Shown: positions 1 through 8,612, counted from the first letter of the stretch. The stretch: 64,000 bases of DNA from Nodularia sp. LEGE 06071 (GCF_015207755.1 NZ_JADEWH010000001.1:620001-684000); one strand, 5' to 3'. Notes: generated from the sequence alone by a model not told the origin. Program-made: numbers and translations.

Positions 1-710
1 GCGATCGCGTTATTCTCCTGCAACGCTACCCAAGCCGTATTAGAATCTGGAGAAACTGTGATGTACTCAGGCTCGAAATCCTGTGCAACAGTAGCATTCG
101 GCCCAAAAACTCGGACTCCGGCATTCCGTAACTGATCAATTTGGCTATTAAACTGGGCAAAGCCAGCATTAATTACACTAAAATCTGCCAGATTTATAAT
201 ACTGACTGAGCCTTCGGGGTCAATTGTATAGTCATTATTCGGTTCCCCTTCGTTTGCCACTATCACGCGAGTCCCATCTGGTGTGAAGGTAAGCATATCA
301 GGCAAAGCTCCCACGGTGACAGCATTGAGAAAATTACCACCAGCGTCAAAAAATACTGCCTGTCCCGGATCTTGGGTAACGAATGCTTCTACTGCTACTG
401 CTAGTAAGCCATTCTTAAAAGCGACACTGTTAGCAATACCACCGAAGTCCGCAAGATTTATATTAGAAAATAATGATGGATTGGTCGGGTCGCTAATGCC
501 TATGATATCGATAGTGTTGGCTTGAGCATTCACCACAAACAGCCGTTGACTTACCGGGTCATAAGTCGGAATTTCAGCAGCACTAGCATCGAAAATTCCT
601 GTGCTATAAGTACCGATAGGCGTGAGCGAAATTGCCTCTGCTGGATTCGCCATTATTCCCAACAAAAAAGCGGATGGAGCAATGAAGGCAATAAGCTTTT
701 GGATGATCAT
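1..710 (-). CDS. Choice-of-anchor I family secreted protein, 3' end cut by window edge
   Basis: This is an open frame read from the ATG at 710 down to the window edge, so only the first ~236 residues are visible. Residues 1-26 are a clear signal peptide (MIIQKLIAF... ending in AEA), so the product is probably exported. The mature part has beta-propeller-like repeats with phrases such as FVVNAQANTIDII, VANEGEPNNDYTIDPEGSV and PEYITVSPD, which are typical of the choice-of-anchor I / LVIVD-like family often annotated as alkaline-phosphatase-like. I know no defined substrate for this family. No strong Shine-Dalgarno is seen. The family call rests on recalled motifs; the truncation means the C-terminal anchor cannot be seen. 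Confidence 0.72.
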   Translation of the reverse strand, partial: MIIQKLIAFIAPSAFLLGIMANPAEAISLTPIGTYSTGIFDASAAEIPTYDPVSQRLFVVNAQANTIDIIGISDPTNPSLFSNINLADFGGIANSVAFKNGLLAVAVEAFVTQDPGQAVFFDAGGNFLNAVTVGALPDMLTFTPDGTRVIVANEGEPNNDYTIDPEGSVSIINLADFSVINAGFAQFNSQIDQLRNAGVRVFGPNATVAQDFEPEYITVSPDSNTAWVALQENNAI

Positions 711-1078
711 GATCTCAACAAATAATTGAATGCTTGGCTTTAAGAAACTCGTTCAAACGCGGTGTACCCCTAAGCGCAAATTGAACGCACGAAAAACTTC
801 CCACTTAGCTGCATAGCAGCCATGCGGGGTATTAGGATATTTTTGTGAAAAAATTACATCTATCGGCAGTTATTACGCAGGATAGAGAATTTCAACAAAT
901 ATTAGGTATATTTGCAACCTATCTGTTAAAGGTTAAGTGAAATCAAAGTTTAGGTTAACTAAAGGTAAAAAAAGCCTATTTTCCCGAACATACAGCGTTT
1001 TGCTGGTTGAGGTAAGTAAGTCAGGACTTTTGACAGTAAGTAGGTCAACATAATTAAACATAAAACCTTGAGGATATA
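711..1078. other. Intergenic stretch, no gene seen
   Basis: About 370 bases lie between the divergent-side start of the anchor-I gene and the hairpin after flv1. The sequence is AT-rich with no ORF of convincing composition. It should hold the promoter of the minus-strand gene starting at 710, but I cannot point to a specific box. Confidence 0.4.
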
Positions 1079-1109
1079 GATCCCCGACTTCTTCGAGAAG
1101 TCGGGGATC
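1079..1109. repeat. 31-nt perfect palindrome after flv1 (14-bp stem, 3-nt loop)
   Basis: The two arms start GATCCCCGACTTCT and pair perfectly around a TCG loop. It begins 12 bases beyond the flv1 stop codon on the minus strand, so it could end flv1 transcription, although there is no long U run. A sister palindrome with compensating arm changes (GATACCCGACTTCT) is at 33216-33246, which marks this as a dispersed palindromic repeat and not a unique terminator. Confidence 0.7.
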
Positions 1110-1120
1110 TGGGTATTAGT

Positions 1121-2833
1121 TTAATAATGACTTCCCGTTTTTCTTTGATGGACTGCTGTCACACCATCTTTATTTAATACTTTGCCATGATCTACCGTGG
1201 CATAAACTAGCCAATGGTCTGCCGATTCCAACCGACCTTTTACGGAACATTCCAAATATGCTAAAGCATCAGTGAGGATGGGCGAACCACTTTCGCTGTC
1301 CTGGGTAGCAACATCACCAAATCGGTCTTGTGCTGGGCCAAAAGGTTTGAGGAAGTGTTTCATCAAGCCGAGATGCTTGCCTTCTGGGAGAATATTCAGG
1401 ACAAATTTATTTCCTGAGTGCATCAGCGTTTCTAAAGCCCGGTCTTTAGCTACAGCTATGGTTAAACCAGGAGGATTAAAGCTGGCTTGAGACACCCAAG
1501 AAGCTAACATGGCGCTGGATATATCCCCTTCTTTGGCTGTGACGACGCAAAGAGAACCCACGATGCGCCCAACTGCTTGTTCGACATTTGTGGCTGGTTG
1601 GCTGGGAACACGCACTTTTTTGGCTTTTTTCAGGGCTTGGGCAAAGTCGGTTCCGGCTTCTTCACACAATTGTAAGGTGACATCATCGGGTTTGAATTTG
1701 ACGCGAATGGCATCGAAACCGAATCTGTAGCCAGCGTCTTTGAGTTTGTTTTCAATTAAATCAACAGCTTCACCACTCCAGCCAAAGGAACCAAAAACAC
1801 CAGCAAGTTTATTGTTTGTCGCGGTGGAGAGGACAATTCCTAATGCTGTTTGGACTGGTGTGGGTGCGTGACCGCCCAGGGTAGGTGAACCGATGACGAA
1901 ACCAGCAGATTTTTCCACAGCAGCGCGGATTTCTTCGGGTTCTGTAAATTCACAGTTAATTGATTCCACTGCTACGCCAGCTTTAGTAATACCACGCGCG
2001 ATCGCCTGTGCTAATGTAGCTGTATTTCCATAAGCTGAAGCATAAATCAATGCTACTGTCAAGTCAGCCGAGGCTTGCTGTTGAATCCATTGCCGATAAG
2101 CTTTAGTTAGTTCGATTAAGCCATAACGGACTATGGGGCCATGTCCAGTTGCGTACATTCTGGTAGGTAAATCAGCCAGTTTATCTAATGCTGTTTCTAC
2201 TTGACGCGCGTGGGGAGCCATCAGACAATCAAAATAATAGCGTCGGTCTTCGTTGATTGTTTCCCAGCCTTCATCAAATACCTGATCACCACAAATATGC
2301 GCCCCAAATAGTTTATCTGAGTAGAGAATTTCTGTTTGTGGGTCATAGGTGCAAAGCTGGTCTGCATAGCGGGGGTTAGGGGTAGGAATGAATTGTAAAT
2401 CATGTCCTTTACCTAAATTCAGGGTTTCTTCCCCCCGCATGACGATAATTGGTAAATCCTCATTTTCTAAAGCACCGCGTAAATTTTTAGCCCCAGGATT
2501 AGAACAGACAAAGGTAATCTGCGGTGCTAGTTCTAATAAAGCTTTGATAGTGGCGGCGCGGTTGGGATTAATATGACCCAGAATGACATAATCAATGGTG
2601 GTGACATCCATCCGTTGCTGCAATGCTTCCAGGTGAATGTCGGTGAATGTTTCTCCTGGAGGGTCAATGAGAGCGATTTTATCACCCTGAATTAGATAAG
2701 AATTAGCAGTTGTACCTTTAGCTAGAGCATATTCAATTTCAAATCTCAGCCTTGACCAACTGCGCGATCGCATTATTGTTGTATCTGTCCCAATGGGCAG
2801 AACTTGAACATCACGGGGTTTATTTTCTGACAT
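1121..2833 (-). CDS. flv1: Diflavin flavodiiron protein Flv1 (non-canonical diiron site)
   Basis: This 570-residue protein has the three-part cyanobacterial flavodiiron layout: a metallo-beta-lactamase-like domain (about 1-255), a flavodoxin-like FMN domain beginning near TVALIYASAYGN, and a C-terminal NAD(P)H:flavin reductase-like domain beginning near AVGRIVGSLCVVTAKEGD. With its partner Flv3 it reduces O2 to water at the acceptor side of photosystem I (Mehler-like reaction). The usual H-x-E-x-D-H iron ligands are replaced here by GHINPNR at residues 86-92, which is the known signature of the Flv1/Flv2 subgroup and separates it from Flv3. It lies downstream of flv3 and a DUF559 gene on the same strand. 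Whether it is the vegetative (A) or heterocyst (B) paralogue cannot be decided here. Confidence 0.93.
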   Translation of the reverse strand: MSENKPRDVQVLPIGTDTTIMRSRSWSRLRFEIEYALAKGTTANSYLIQGDKIALIDPPGETFTDIHLEALQQRMDVTTIDYVILGHINPNRAATIKALLELAPQITFVCSNPGAKNLRGALENEDLPIIVMRGEETLNLGKGHDLQFIPTPNPRYADQLCTYDPQTEILYSDKLFGAHICGDQVFDEGWETINEDRRYYFDCLMAPHARQVETALDKLADLPTRMYATGHGPIVRYGLIELTKAYRQWIQQQASADLTVALIYASAYGNTATLAQAIARGITKAGVAVESINCEFTEPEEIRAAVEKSAGFVIGSPTLGGHAPTPVQTALGIVLSTATNNKLAGVFGSFGWSGEAVDLIENKLKDAGYRFGFDAIRVKFKPDDVTLQLCEEAGTDFAQALKKAKKVRVPSQPATNVEQAVGRIVGSLCVVTAKEGDISSAMLASWVSQASFNPPGLTIAVAKDRALETLMHSGNKFVLNILPEGKHLGLMKHFLKPFGPAQDRFGDVATQDSESGSPILTDALAYLECSVKGRLESADHWLVYATVDHGKVLNKDGVTAVHQRKTGSHY

Positions 2834-2883
2834 AGCTTTTGTTTCTTATTTCTCATAACTCTTGTCCCCCTCTTCATTCTTGT

Positions 2884-2921
2884 CCCCCTCCTCGCTTGCG
2901 GGGAGGGGCTAGGGGTGGGGT
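2884..2921. repeat. Dispersed G/C-rich repeat, copy 1
   Basis: The sequence contains CTCCTCGCTTGCGGGGAG followed by GGGCTAGGGGTGGGGT. Related copies are at 3281-3322 (inverted), 3537-3573, 6366-6402 and 30201-30238. This copy lies in the gap between the DUF559 stop codon and flv1, and forms one flank of the DUF559 gene. Confidence 0.85.
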
Positions 2922-2922
2922 C

Positions 2923-3399
2923 TTATTCCAACCAACGCACAATTTCTCCTAAAACATTCTCTATCCTGAACAAAACATCCTCATTTTTAAACCTCATCAC
3001 CCGCAAACCCAAAGATTCTAAAAACTCTTGTCGAATAGCATCTTCTACTTGAGTGTAATTGTGAACCTCTCCATCCACCTCAATCACTAATTTGATTTCC
3101 TGGCAATAAAAGTCAACGATAAATCTATCAATAACCTGCTGACGACGAAACTTAAAACCTAGCAGTTGCTTATTTTTTAATCTTTGCCAAAGTTGCTTTT
3201 CTGACAATGTGGGTTCAGTCCGCATCTGTCTTGCAAAAGGTTTAAGTTGTTTCCAGAGGTATGGGCGACTTTGCCAAGAGACCCCACCCCCTAGCCCCCT
3301 CCCCGCAAGCGAGGAGGGGGGACCGGAATTATTTGACTCTGTAAGCGAGGAGGGGGGACTGGAATTAGGATTACTGGTGATGTGTTGATTTTGCATCAT
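2923..3399 (-). CDS. DUF559 endonuclease-like protein with repeat-derived N-terminus
   Basis: The C-terminal ~105 residues match the DUF559 family (restriction-endonuclease/very-short-patch-repair-like fold): LSEKQLWQRLKNKQLLGFKFRRQ, then IDRFIVDFYCQEIKLVIEVDGE with the acidic D and E-x-D-G-E residues expected of a PD-(D/E)XK-type site, then LGLRVMRFKNEDV. DUF559 genes are scattered through cyanobacterial genomes and their role is not established. Residues about 10-42 (SPPSSL...GPPSSLAGRGLGGG) are encoded by the dispersed repeat at 3281-3365, so the true start may be further in, near residue 59. The gene sits between flv3 and flv1 with repeats on both sides, suggesting insertion into an older flv3-flv1 unit. 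Confidence 0.8.
   Translation of the reverse strand: MMQNQHITSNPNSSPPSSLTESNNSGPPSSLAGRGLGGGVSWQSRPYLWKQLKPFARQMRTEPTLSEKQLWQRLKNKQLLGFKFRRQQVIDRFIVDFYCQEIKLVIEVDGEVHNYTQVEDAIRQEFLESLGLRVMRFKNEDVLFRIENVLGEIVRWLE
3281..3322. repeat. Dispersed G/C-rich repeat, copy 2 (inverted), inside the DUF559 ORF
   Basis: It is the reverse complement of the copy at 2884-2921 and is read as coding sequence by the DUF559 frame. A further partial unit (AGCGAGGAGGGGGGACTGGAA) follows around 3343-3363. The inverted pair 2884/3281 brackets most of the DUF559 gene. Confidence 0.8.
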
Positions 3400-3536
3400 T
3401 TCATATCACTGTTTACGTATATTTATGCATCTACTTCGGTTGAATATAGATTGATAACTTATACTTTGGAGAAAAAATCATGCTTAGGACTAATTTGCAG
3501 AAAATGGGGGGATAGGATTTAAACGGAAATCCAGTT

Positions 3537-3573
3537 CCCCTCCTCGCTTGCAGTCCGGGGTTAGGGGTGGGGT
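3537..3573. repeat. Dispersed G/C-rich repeat, copy 3 (degenerate)
   Basis: It matches the family core (CCCCTCCTCGCTTGC, then TTAGGGGTGGGGT) but the central GGGGAGGGG arm is altered to AGTCCGGGG. Flanking bases AAATCC-GTT and GTTATA resemble those around the copy at 6366. It lies just downstream of the flv3 stop codon. Confidence 0.75.
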
Positions 3574-3610
3574 GTTATACCAGAAAAAAGCAATTTCCCC
3601 ACTACCTCTC

Positions 3611-5335
3611 TTAATAATGATTCCCGACTTTACGATGATGAACGGCTGTGAGTGCTTCTGGTTTAGAAACTCGTCCTTCGTAAACGTTGCTATATACTGC
3701 CCAGTGGTCGCCGCAGTCCATCCGACTCACAACTTCACACTCCATGTAGGCTAAGGCATCGGTGAGAATGGGAGCGCCGTTTTGGGCTGGCTGAGTTCTT
3801 ACACCTTCAAAACGATCAGCACCAGGGGCGAACCGTTTTAAGAAGTGTCTCATCAGTGTTTGGTAATTGCCTTCTTCTAAGACGTTGAGGACAAAGCGAT
3901 CGCCTACTTGCATCAGTGATTCAATTGCTCTGTCTTTGGCGACTGCTATGGATAATCCCAGCGGTTTGAAGCTGGCTTGAGAAACCCAGGAGGCTAACAT
4001 AGCACTGGAAACGTCGCCTTTTTTGGCAGTAATGATATATAGTCCGCCGCTGATTCTGCCTAGTGCTTTGTCCAGGTCTGCACCCAGAGATTTCATCGCT
4101 TTAATGCTGCGATCGCGTGTTACCCATTGTCCCAAGTCTGTACCCGCTTCTTCACAAAGTTGGTAAGTATTTTCTGTAGGCGTTTGTTTAATCCGAATCG
4201 CTGGGAAAACTGTTGTTAAACCCAAGTTGCGGAATTTAGTCAGCAGAGGATCTATAGGTTCGTCATCTCCACCACCTGTTTCAAAGATGCCGATGGCTTG
4301 TTTTTCTTTGGCTGATCCGATAATCGTACTGACTGCGGCTTGGATATTAGCACTACTTTCTACAGGCGGCATACCGATGACAATTCCTGTACAACGGCTG
4401 ACTAATTCCCGTAATTCTTGTAAATCTATCCCAGCGCCCAAGTCCACAATTTCCACAGCGACATCAGTTTTATTGATACCTTTGGCAATTGCTTGGGCTA
4501 GGCGATCGCTATACCCATATTCGGAAACGTAAAATATTCCTACTGCTGTTTCCGCTTTGCTTTGGCTTTGGCTCCAAGTGCGGTAGCGTCCGGTTAACTC
4601 TGGGACATTGTGGGATAATAAGGGGCCGTGACCAGTGGCAATCATATCAATGGTTTTCAGTTCAGCCATCCGCTTCAGGGCCGATAAAACTGACCGCGCA
4701 TTTGGCCCCATTAAGCACTCGTAGTAATATTTAAAATCTGCTTCAATCGCTGCTAAATCATCGTCAAAGGTGCTATCGGAGCAATAATGCAGCCCAAAAG
4801 CATCACAGGTGTAGAGAACTTTCGTTTTATGGTCGAAGCTGAATATAGTATCTGGCCAGTGTAAATTCGGGGCAATCACAAATTCAAATTCGTGACCATT
4901 GCCTAAATCTAAGCGATCGCCATTTTTGACAATTTGGCGTTTAAATGGCTGATGGACTAAATTTTCCAGAAACTGAATTGCTACCTTAGAAGCCACAACT
5001 GTAATATCTGGAGCCATTTGCAGCAAATCTTTCACTAAGCCGCTATGGTCTGGCTCAGTGTGGCTGATAATCAGATAATCAATTTCTGTAGGATTGATTA
5101 ATCCGGTGAGAGTATCAAAATATAACTGGCGAAACTTTTCGTGAGAAGTGTCAACTAAAGCAGTTTGCTCACCGCGAATCAGAAACGAGTTATAAGTTGT
5201 ACCGTTTTGTAAACCGAACTCAATATCAAAGCGATCGCGATCCCAATCTAAAGACCGAATGGCGATCGTTTCTTGAGCAATTTCCACAGTCTCTATGGTG
5301 AGCCGTTTTTCAGTTCTTTCGGTGAGTGCTACCAT
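3611..5335 (-). CDS. flv3: Diflavin flavodiiron protein Flv3 (canonical diiron site)
   Basis: The protein has 574 residues from the ATG at 5335, which is preceded by a perfect AAGGAGG six bases upstream; a GTG further up would place that ribosome site inside the gene and is rejected. Domains are metallo-beta-lactamase-like (1-~260), flavodoxin-like (from about AVGIFYVSEYGY) and flavin reductase-like (from about ALGRISGGLYIITAKKGD). The diiron motif SHTEPDHSG at residues 91-99 is intact (H92, E94, D96, H97), which places it in the Flv3/Flv4 subgroup; pairing with a neighbouring Flv1 indicates Flv3. Flv1 and Flv3 act as a heteromer in light-driven O2 photoreduction. Divergent from coaX. Confidence 0.93.
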   Translation of the reverse strand: MVALTERTEKRLTIETVEIAQETIAIRSLDWDRDRFDIEFGLQNGTTYNSFLIRGEQTALVDTSHEKFRQLYFDTLTGLINPTEIDYLIISHTEPDHSGLVKDLLQMAPDITVVASKVAIQFLENLVHQPFKRQIVKNGDRLDLGNGHEFEFVIAPNLHWPDTIFSFDHKTKVLYTCDAFGLHYCSDSTFDDDLAAIEADFKYYYECLMGPNARSVLSALKRMAELKTIDMIATGHGPLLSHNVPELTGRYRTWSQSQSKAETAVGIFYVSEYGYSDRLAQAIAKGINKTDVAVEIVDLGAGIDLQELRELVSRCTGIVIGMPPVESSANIQAAVSTIIGSAKEKQAIGIFETGGGDDEPIDPLLTKFRNLGLTTVFPAIRIKQTPTENTYQLCEEAGTDLGQWVTRDRSIKAMKSLGADLDKALGRISGGLYIITAKKGDVSSAMLASWVSQASFKPLGLSIAVAKDRAIESLMQVGDRFVLNVLEEGNYQTLMRHFLKRFAPGADRFEGVRTQPAQNGAPILTDALAYMECEVVSRMDCGDHWAVYSNVYEGRVSKPEALTAVHHRKVGNHY

Positions 5336-5445
5336 AGCTGGCCTCCTTGACACAATAAGTATTTTTTCCCCTGGTTTTATTGTGACACGCCTTGATTGTT
5401 AAGCTTTATTAAAAAACCTATGACTGACTTAAAAAAATTAAAACT

Positions 5446-6252
5446 GTGAAACCACCCAAACACAGAGAAAATCTTTGGTTAGCTTTGGAAATTGGCAATT
5501 CGCGGTTGCACTGGGCTTTATTTACAGGTGACACCCTCCAGCACACTTGGGATACCGAGCATTTTTCAGAGTCACTAGCACATCAACTAGCTCAATGTCA
5601 AACACTTGCTGATTTACCACCAGAAATTTTTCCTCCCAGGGAAGTAGGAGCAAAAAATTCGCCTCATCCCCCTATCTTTTTAGCCTCTGTTGTTCCCCAG
5701 CAAACAGCACTTTGGCAAACTCACCCTCATGTGCGCGTGATTACCTTAGACCAAATCCCCCTATTAAATATGTATCCCACCTTGGGAATTGACCGGGCGC
5801 TGGCTTTGTGGGGGGCTGGAAAAACTTGGGATTTTCCGATGCTGGTAATTGATGCTGGAACTGCACTAACTTTTACGGGTGCGGATGCTAACGAGACTTT
5901 GGTGGGAGGCGCAATTATGCCAGGACTGGGTTTACAATTTAGGACTTTGGGTGAAAAAACCGGACAATTACCACAGTTAGAAACAGAAATTATCTCTTTA
6001 CCTCCACGTTTTGCCATGAATACACCAGAGGCCATTCAAAGTGGAATTATTTACACTTTATTAGCTGGAATTAAAGATTTTATTACAGCCTGGGGGCAGT
6101 TATTTCCTGACGGCAAAATTGTTCTTAAAGGTGGCGATCGCATCTTACTGCTAAACTATCTCCAATATCAGTTCCCAGAAATTGCCGCGCATTTAATTGT
6201 GGAACCAAATTTAACCTTTTGGGGAATACGAGAAATAACCAGAGACTTTTAA
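5446..6252 (+). CDS. coaX: Type III pantothenate kinase
   Basis: The 268-residue product phosphorylates pantothenate with ATP, the first step of coenzyme A synthesis. It belongs to the ASKHA fold: an N-terminal phosphate loop ([15 protein letters not shown]), the [10 protein letters not shown] segment, and [12 protein letters not shown] with the conserved Asp and Thr of the type III family; [18 protein letters not shown] also fits. The start is a GTG at 5446; the ATG at 5420 is out of frame and closed by a TGA. The length fits the family. It stands alone, divergent from flv3 across a ~110-base gap. Confidence 0.9.
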   Translation: MKPPKHRENLWLALEIGNSRLHWALFTGDTLQHTWDTEHFSESLAHQLAQCQTLADLPPEIFPPREVGAKNSPHPPIFLASVVPQQTALWQTHPHVRVITLDQIPLLNMYPTLGIDRALALWGAGKTWDFPMLVIDAGTALTFTGADANETLVGGAIMPGLGLQFRTLGEKTGQLPQLETEIISLPPRFAMNTPEAIQSGIIYTLLAGIKDFITAWGQLFPDGKIVLKGGDRILLLNYLQYQFPEIAAHLIVEPNLTFWGIREITRDF

Positions 6253-6281
6253 ATTCTCCCCTCTCCTAAATTCTCCCCTCT

Positions 6282-6458
6282 CCTTAATAAGGCTACCGTG
6301 TACACACATCCTGATCCAAAAAGGGTTTCCAGGCCTAAAAACAGAATTTCACTGTAAATCCGGTTCCCCTCCTCGCTTGCGGGGAGGGGCTAGGGGTGGG
6401 GTGTTATGACACAAAAAAGGATTTCAAGACTTGTGTGTACACCGTAGCCTTAATAAGG
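6282..6458. mobile_element. MITE-like element, copy 1, with 11-bp target duplication
   Basis: A 155-bp element occupies 6293-6447. Its ends are inverted copies of CTACSGTGTACACACA (15 of 16 match) and it is bounded by an exact 11-bp direct repeat CCTTAATAAGG at 6282-6292 and 6448-6458. The target is a palindromic host repeat (CTCCTTAATAAGGAG) that would be restored on excision. Inside lies a copy of the G/C-rich dispersed repeat (6366-6402). It has no coding capacity. A related element with the same ends but different contents is at 31745-31889. Ends and duplications are read directly; mobilisation by a transposase in trans is inferred. Confidence 0.82.
6366..6402. repeat. Dispersed G/C-rich repeat, copy 4, nested in the MITE-like element
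   Basis: It is a near-identical match to the copy at 2884-2921 (CTCCTCGCTTGCGGGGAG core). It is the internal cargo of the element at 6293-6447. Confidence 0.85.
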
Positions 6459-6513
6459 AGAGGGGCTGGGGGTGAGGTTCTGTATTTTATTAAATCCCCA
6501 TTCCGAGCAAACT

Positions 6514-7326
6514 TTAATTAGCCTGGATAAAATTCTGAATATCTCTAGCTAAAATCCCAGGACAAGAACCAGGTAAATCATTTCCAGCGTGAGCAATTAT
6601 TTGCAACTCCACTTTAGGAAGCAGTTGAGTGTAAGTTTGACTTTTAACTACAGCATCTAGTAAATCTTGACCGCCTTGCAAAATTAAAACTGGAACTTCC
6701 ATCAAATGCAATCTTTTATGCAGCAATTCTGCTTCAATTTCTAACTCACGCCGTTGGAATAATAACTGACAAGCCGTGGGATATTTTAACAACTTCTGAC
6801 GCAGACTAAAATTCTGATCAATTTTTTCTTTCAACCCCCAAATTTTATTTAAAGGTCGAAACAATTTTAATAGTTGCGATAATATTGGTGGACCACTGAC
6901 TAATTTTCGCATTTGACGCGAATATTTTTCTTGTCTTTCTATGCCTACACCTTCTGGCGCTAGTAATACTAAACCACAAACTTGCTCTGGATACTTTAAA
7001 GCATAGCTAGCAGCAATCCAACCGCCCAGAGAATAGCCGACTAAGTATACCTTTTTTAATCTCACAGCTTGAATAAATTCAGCAATACACTCCACCTGTA
7101 AATCAATTGAGTGATGAACATGAGGATTTTCTGACTCACCAAACCCTAACAAATCTGGTGACAGGCAATGGAAATTCTGAGATAATGACTCAATTACTGA
7201 TACCCATTGACTGCTATCGTTCCAAGCACCATGTAAAAAAATTACCGGAGTACCTTGACCAGCTTCGCGCCAGAATAGTAGCCCTTGAGAAAGTTTCCTT
7301 CGGGAGTTACGGAATAGGGTACTCAT
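6514..7326 (-). CDS. Alpha/beta hydrolase
   Basis: The 270-residue protein is a single-domain alpha/beta hydrolase. The oxyanion-hole motif LHGAWNDS is at residues 31-38 and the nucleophile elbow is GYSLGGW with Ser99. GGQDLLD near residue 220 and AHAGNDLP near residue 245 are good candidates for the Asp and His of the triad. There is no signal peptide. The closest general class is the lipase/esterase/haloalkane-dehalogenase-like group, but the substrate cannot be predicted. The neighbouring minus-strand NUDIX gene starts a separate unit 36 bases upstream and may be co-transcribed. Confidence 0.85.
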   Translation of the reverse strand: MSTLFRNSRRKLSQGLLFWREAGQGTPVIFLHGAWNDSSQWVSVIESLSQNFHCLSPDLLGFGESENPHVHHSIDLQVECIAEFIQAVRLKKVYLVGYSLGGWIAASYALKYPEQVCGLVLLAPEGVGIERQEKYSRQMRKLVSGPPILSQLLKLFRPLNKIWGLKEKIDQNFSLRQKLLKYPTACQLLFQRRELEIEAELLHKRLHLMEVPVLILQGGQDLLDAVVKSQTYTQLLPKVELQIIAHAGNDLPGSCPGILARDIQNFIQAN

Positions 7327-7362
7327 TTTAATTTAACGTTAAATCTTAAATTCAAAATAGCT

Positions 7363-7854
7363 TTACGCCAGTGTTGTCAACCCATTCAAGTAGTCTTTTA
7401 ACTGCCGAGTGTGGTCATGAGACATTTTTCCTGGAGGTAAAGAATCGGTAGTAAAAGCCTGGATGTCCATAACCTCCAAACTATCTTGGATCTCCATTTT
7501 ACCTTGAACTTTAGCTTCAACCACAACACAAATTGAATGAATGCGAGGATCTCGGTCAGGTGCTGAGTAAACTCCTACTAAACGGGTAATTTTCACCAAC
7601 TCTAGTCCAGTTTCTTCTATCAATTCTCGGTTGACTGTTTTAGGAATGTCCTCTCCCCAGTCCACCATACCTCCAGGTAATGCCCAACAGCCATCATCGC
7701 GCCGCTTAATCAGGACAATTCGACCATCTGGTAATATCGGAATGATACTAGCGCCAGTAATGGGATGACGGAAGATCATACCCAGTACCGTTTGTCCTAC
7801 ACGCCATAAATTACGTGTGGACTGGACAACTGTGGCAAAAAAAAGCAAGAACAT
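7363..7854 (-). CDS. NUDIX hydrolase
   Basis: The 163-residue protein carries a full Nudix box (residues ~61-84: GGMVDWGED, then RELIEETGLEL), the Mg-binding helix that hydrolyses nucleoside diphosphates linked to another group. The N-terminal ~20 residues are hydrophobic and may be an uncleaved leader or an incorrect extension. The substrate is unknown; ADP-ribose or sugar nucleotides are common for this type. It is upstream of the alpha/beta hydrolase on the same strand. Confidence 0.85.
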   Translation of the reverse strand: MFLLFFATVVQSTRNLWRVGQTVLGMIFRHPITGASIIPILPDGRIVLIKRRDDGCWALPGGMVDWGEDIPKTVNRELIEETGLELVKITRLVGVYSAPDRDPRIHSICVVVEAKVQGKMEIQDSLEVMDIQAFTTDSLPPGKMSHDHTRQLKDYLNGLTTLA

Positions 7855-8404
7855 TCAAACTTAAGTTATGTATGTGTGTTGTGTTCTCTAATTTCCTACA
7901 ATTTACATAAAATCCAGGAATTTGGCGTTAATTTTTGTAGAACACAAATATGCTTGTATTTGAGGATTTTATGCTAGTGACTTCGTATAGTATATCAATC
8001 TTCCCATTTGTTGCGAAAGAAATAATGAAAATTCAGTATTTAATTATACAAATATTGCCTTGAGGTCATTTATAGCTGGGGAGTAGGGAGTCGGGAGTTA
8101 CTTCGACTTACTTCGACTTCGCTCAGTACAAGTCGCTCAGTCACCGGGGGAGTGGGTTAAAACACTTTTGGTGTCTAAGTTTGATTATCCGTTTGCTGCT
8201 TTAGCTAAATGCTCAACACCTTGGGACTGGAGAAACGATTCAGGGTACTATTGACATAAATAAATTAAATACGATAGACTAGTATACTGTTAAAAGTATC
8301 TGGATTACTAAACTAGGCCAAAATTATATCAATAGCATAAGTAGCTGATATTGCTTATGTGATGCCTAGTTACACTTTTTTGTTGTTTATTAAATGAGGT
8401 GAAC
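7855..8404. other. Intergenic stretch, no gene seen
   Basis: About 550 bases. The only structure noted is a short direct repetition near 8098-8140 (TTACTTCGACTTACTTCGACTT, then CGCTCAGTACAAGTCGCTCAGT) next to a GGGAGTAGGGAGTCGGGAG run, typical of Nostoc low-complexity spacers. The last part (from about 8260) is AT-rich and should hold the promoter of the small gene at 8405. Confidence 0.4.
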
Positions 8405-8569
8405 ATGGCCAAGCGCCGTAACCCGAAAAAAGAAAAGGCGCTACGGAACCAGGCGTATGCCAGAAAGTTTCGTAAACGGACTACTACAGGAAGAATGCAG
8501 AGAAGATTCCAACAAAGACCTCCGAAGAGTGAGGAAGAAGAAGGCGCAGCAGCAGCTGATACAGAATAA
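8405..8569 (+). CDS. Small basic/acidic conserved cyanobacterial protein (54 aa)
   Basis: This 54-codon ORF begins ATG GCC AAG CGC CGT and has GAGGTG as ribosome site just upstream. The first ~40 residues are strongly basic (MAKRRNPKKEKALRNQAYAR, then KFRKRTTTGRMQRRFQQR) and the last ~14 are acidic and Ala-rich (SEEEEGAAAADTE). I recall similar short proteins annotated as hypothetical in Nostoc relatives. The basic half suggests nucleic acid or ribosome contact, but that is inference. A stem-loop follows at 8613-8636. No known function. Confidence 0.7.
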   Translation: MAKRRNPKKEKALRNQAYARKFRKRTTTGRMQRRFQQRPPKSEEEEGAAAADTE

Positions 8570-8612
8570 GCCCTCTGTTGAAATCCTTATTACTTGAGTT
8601 TTTGAATTTTTA

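Noticed and set aside
3548-3754. Plus-strand frame opposite the flv3 3' end
   Set aside because: It mixes dispersed repeat and antisense flv3 sequence.
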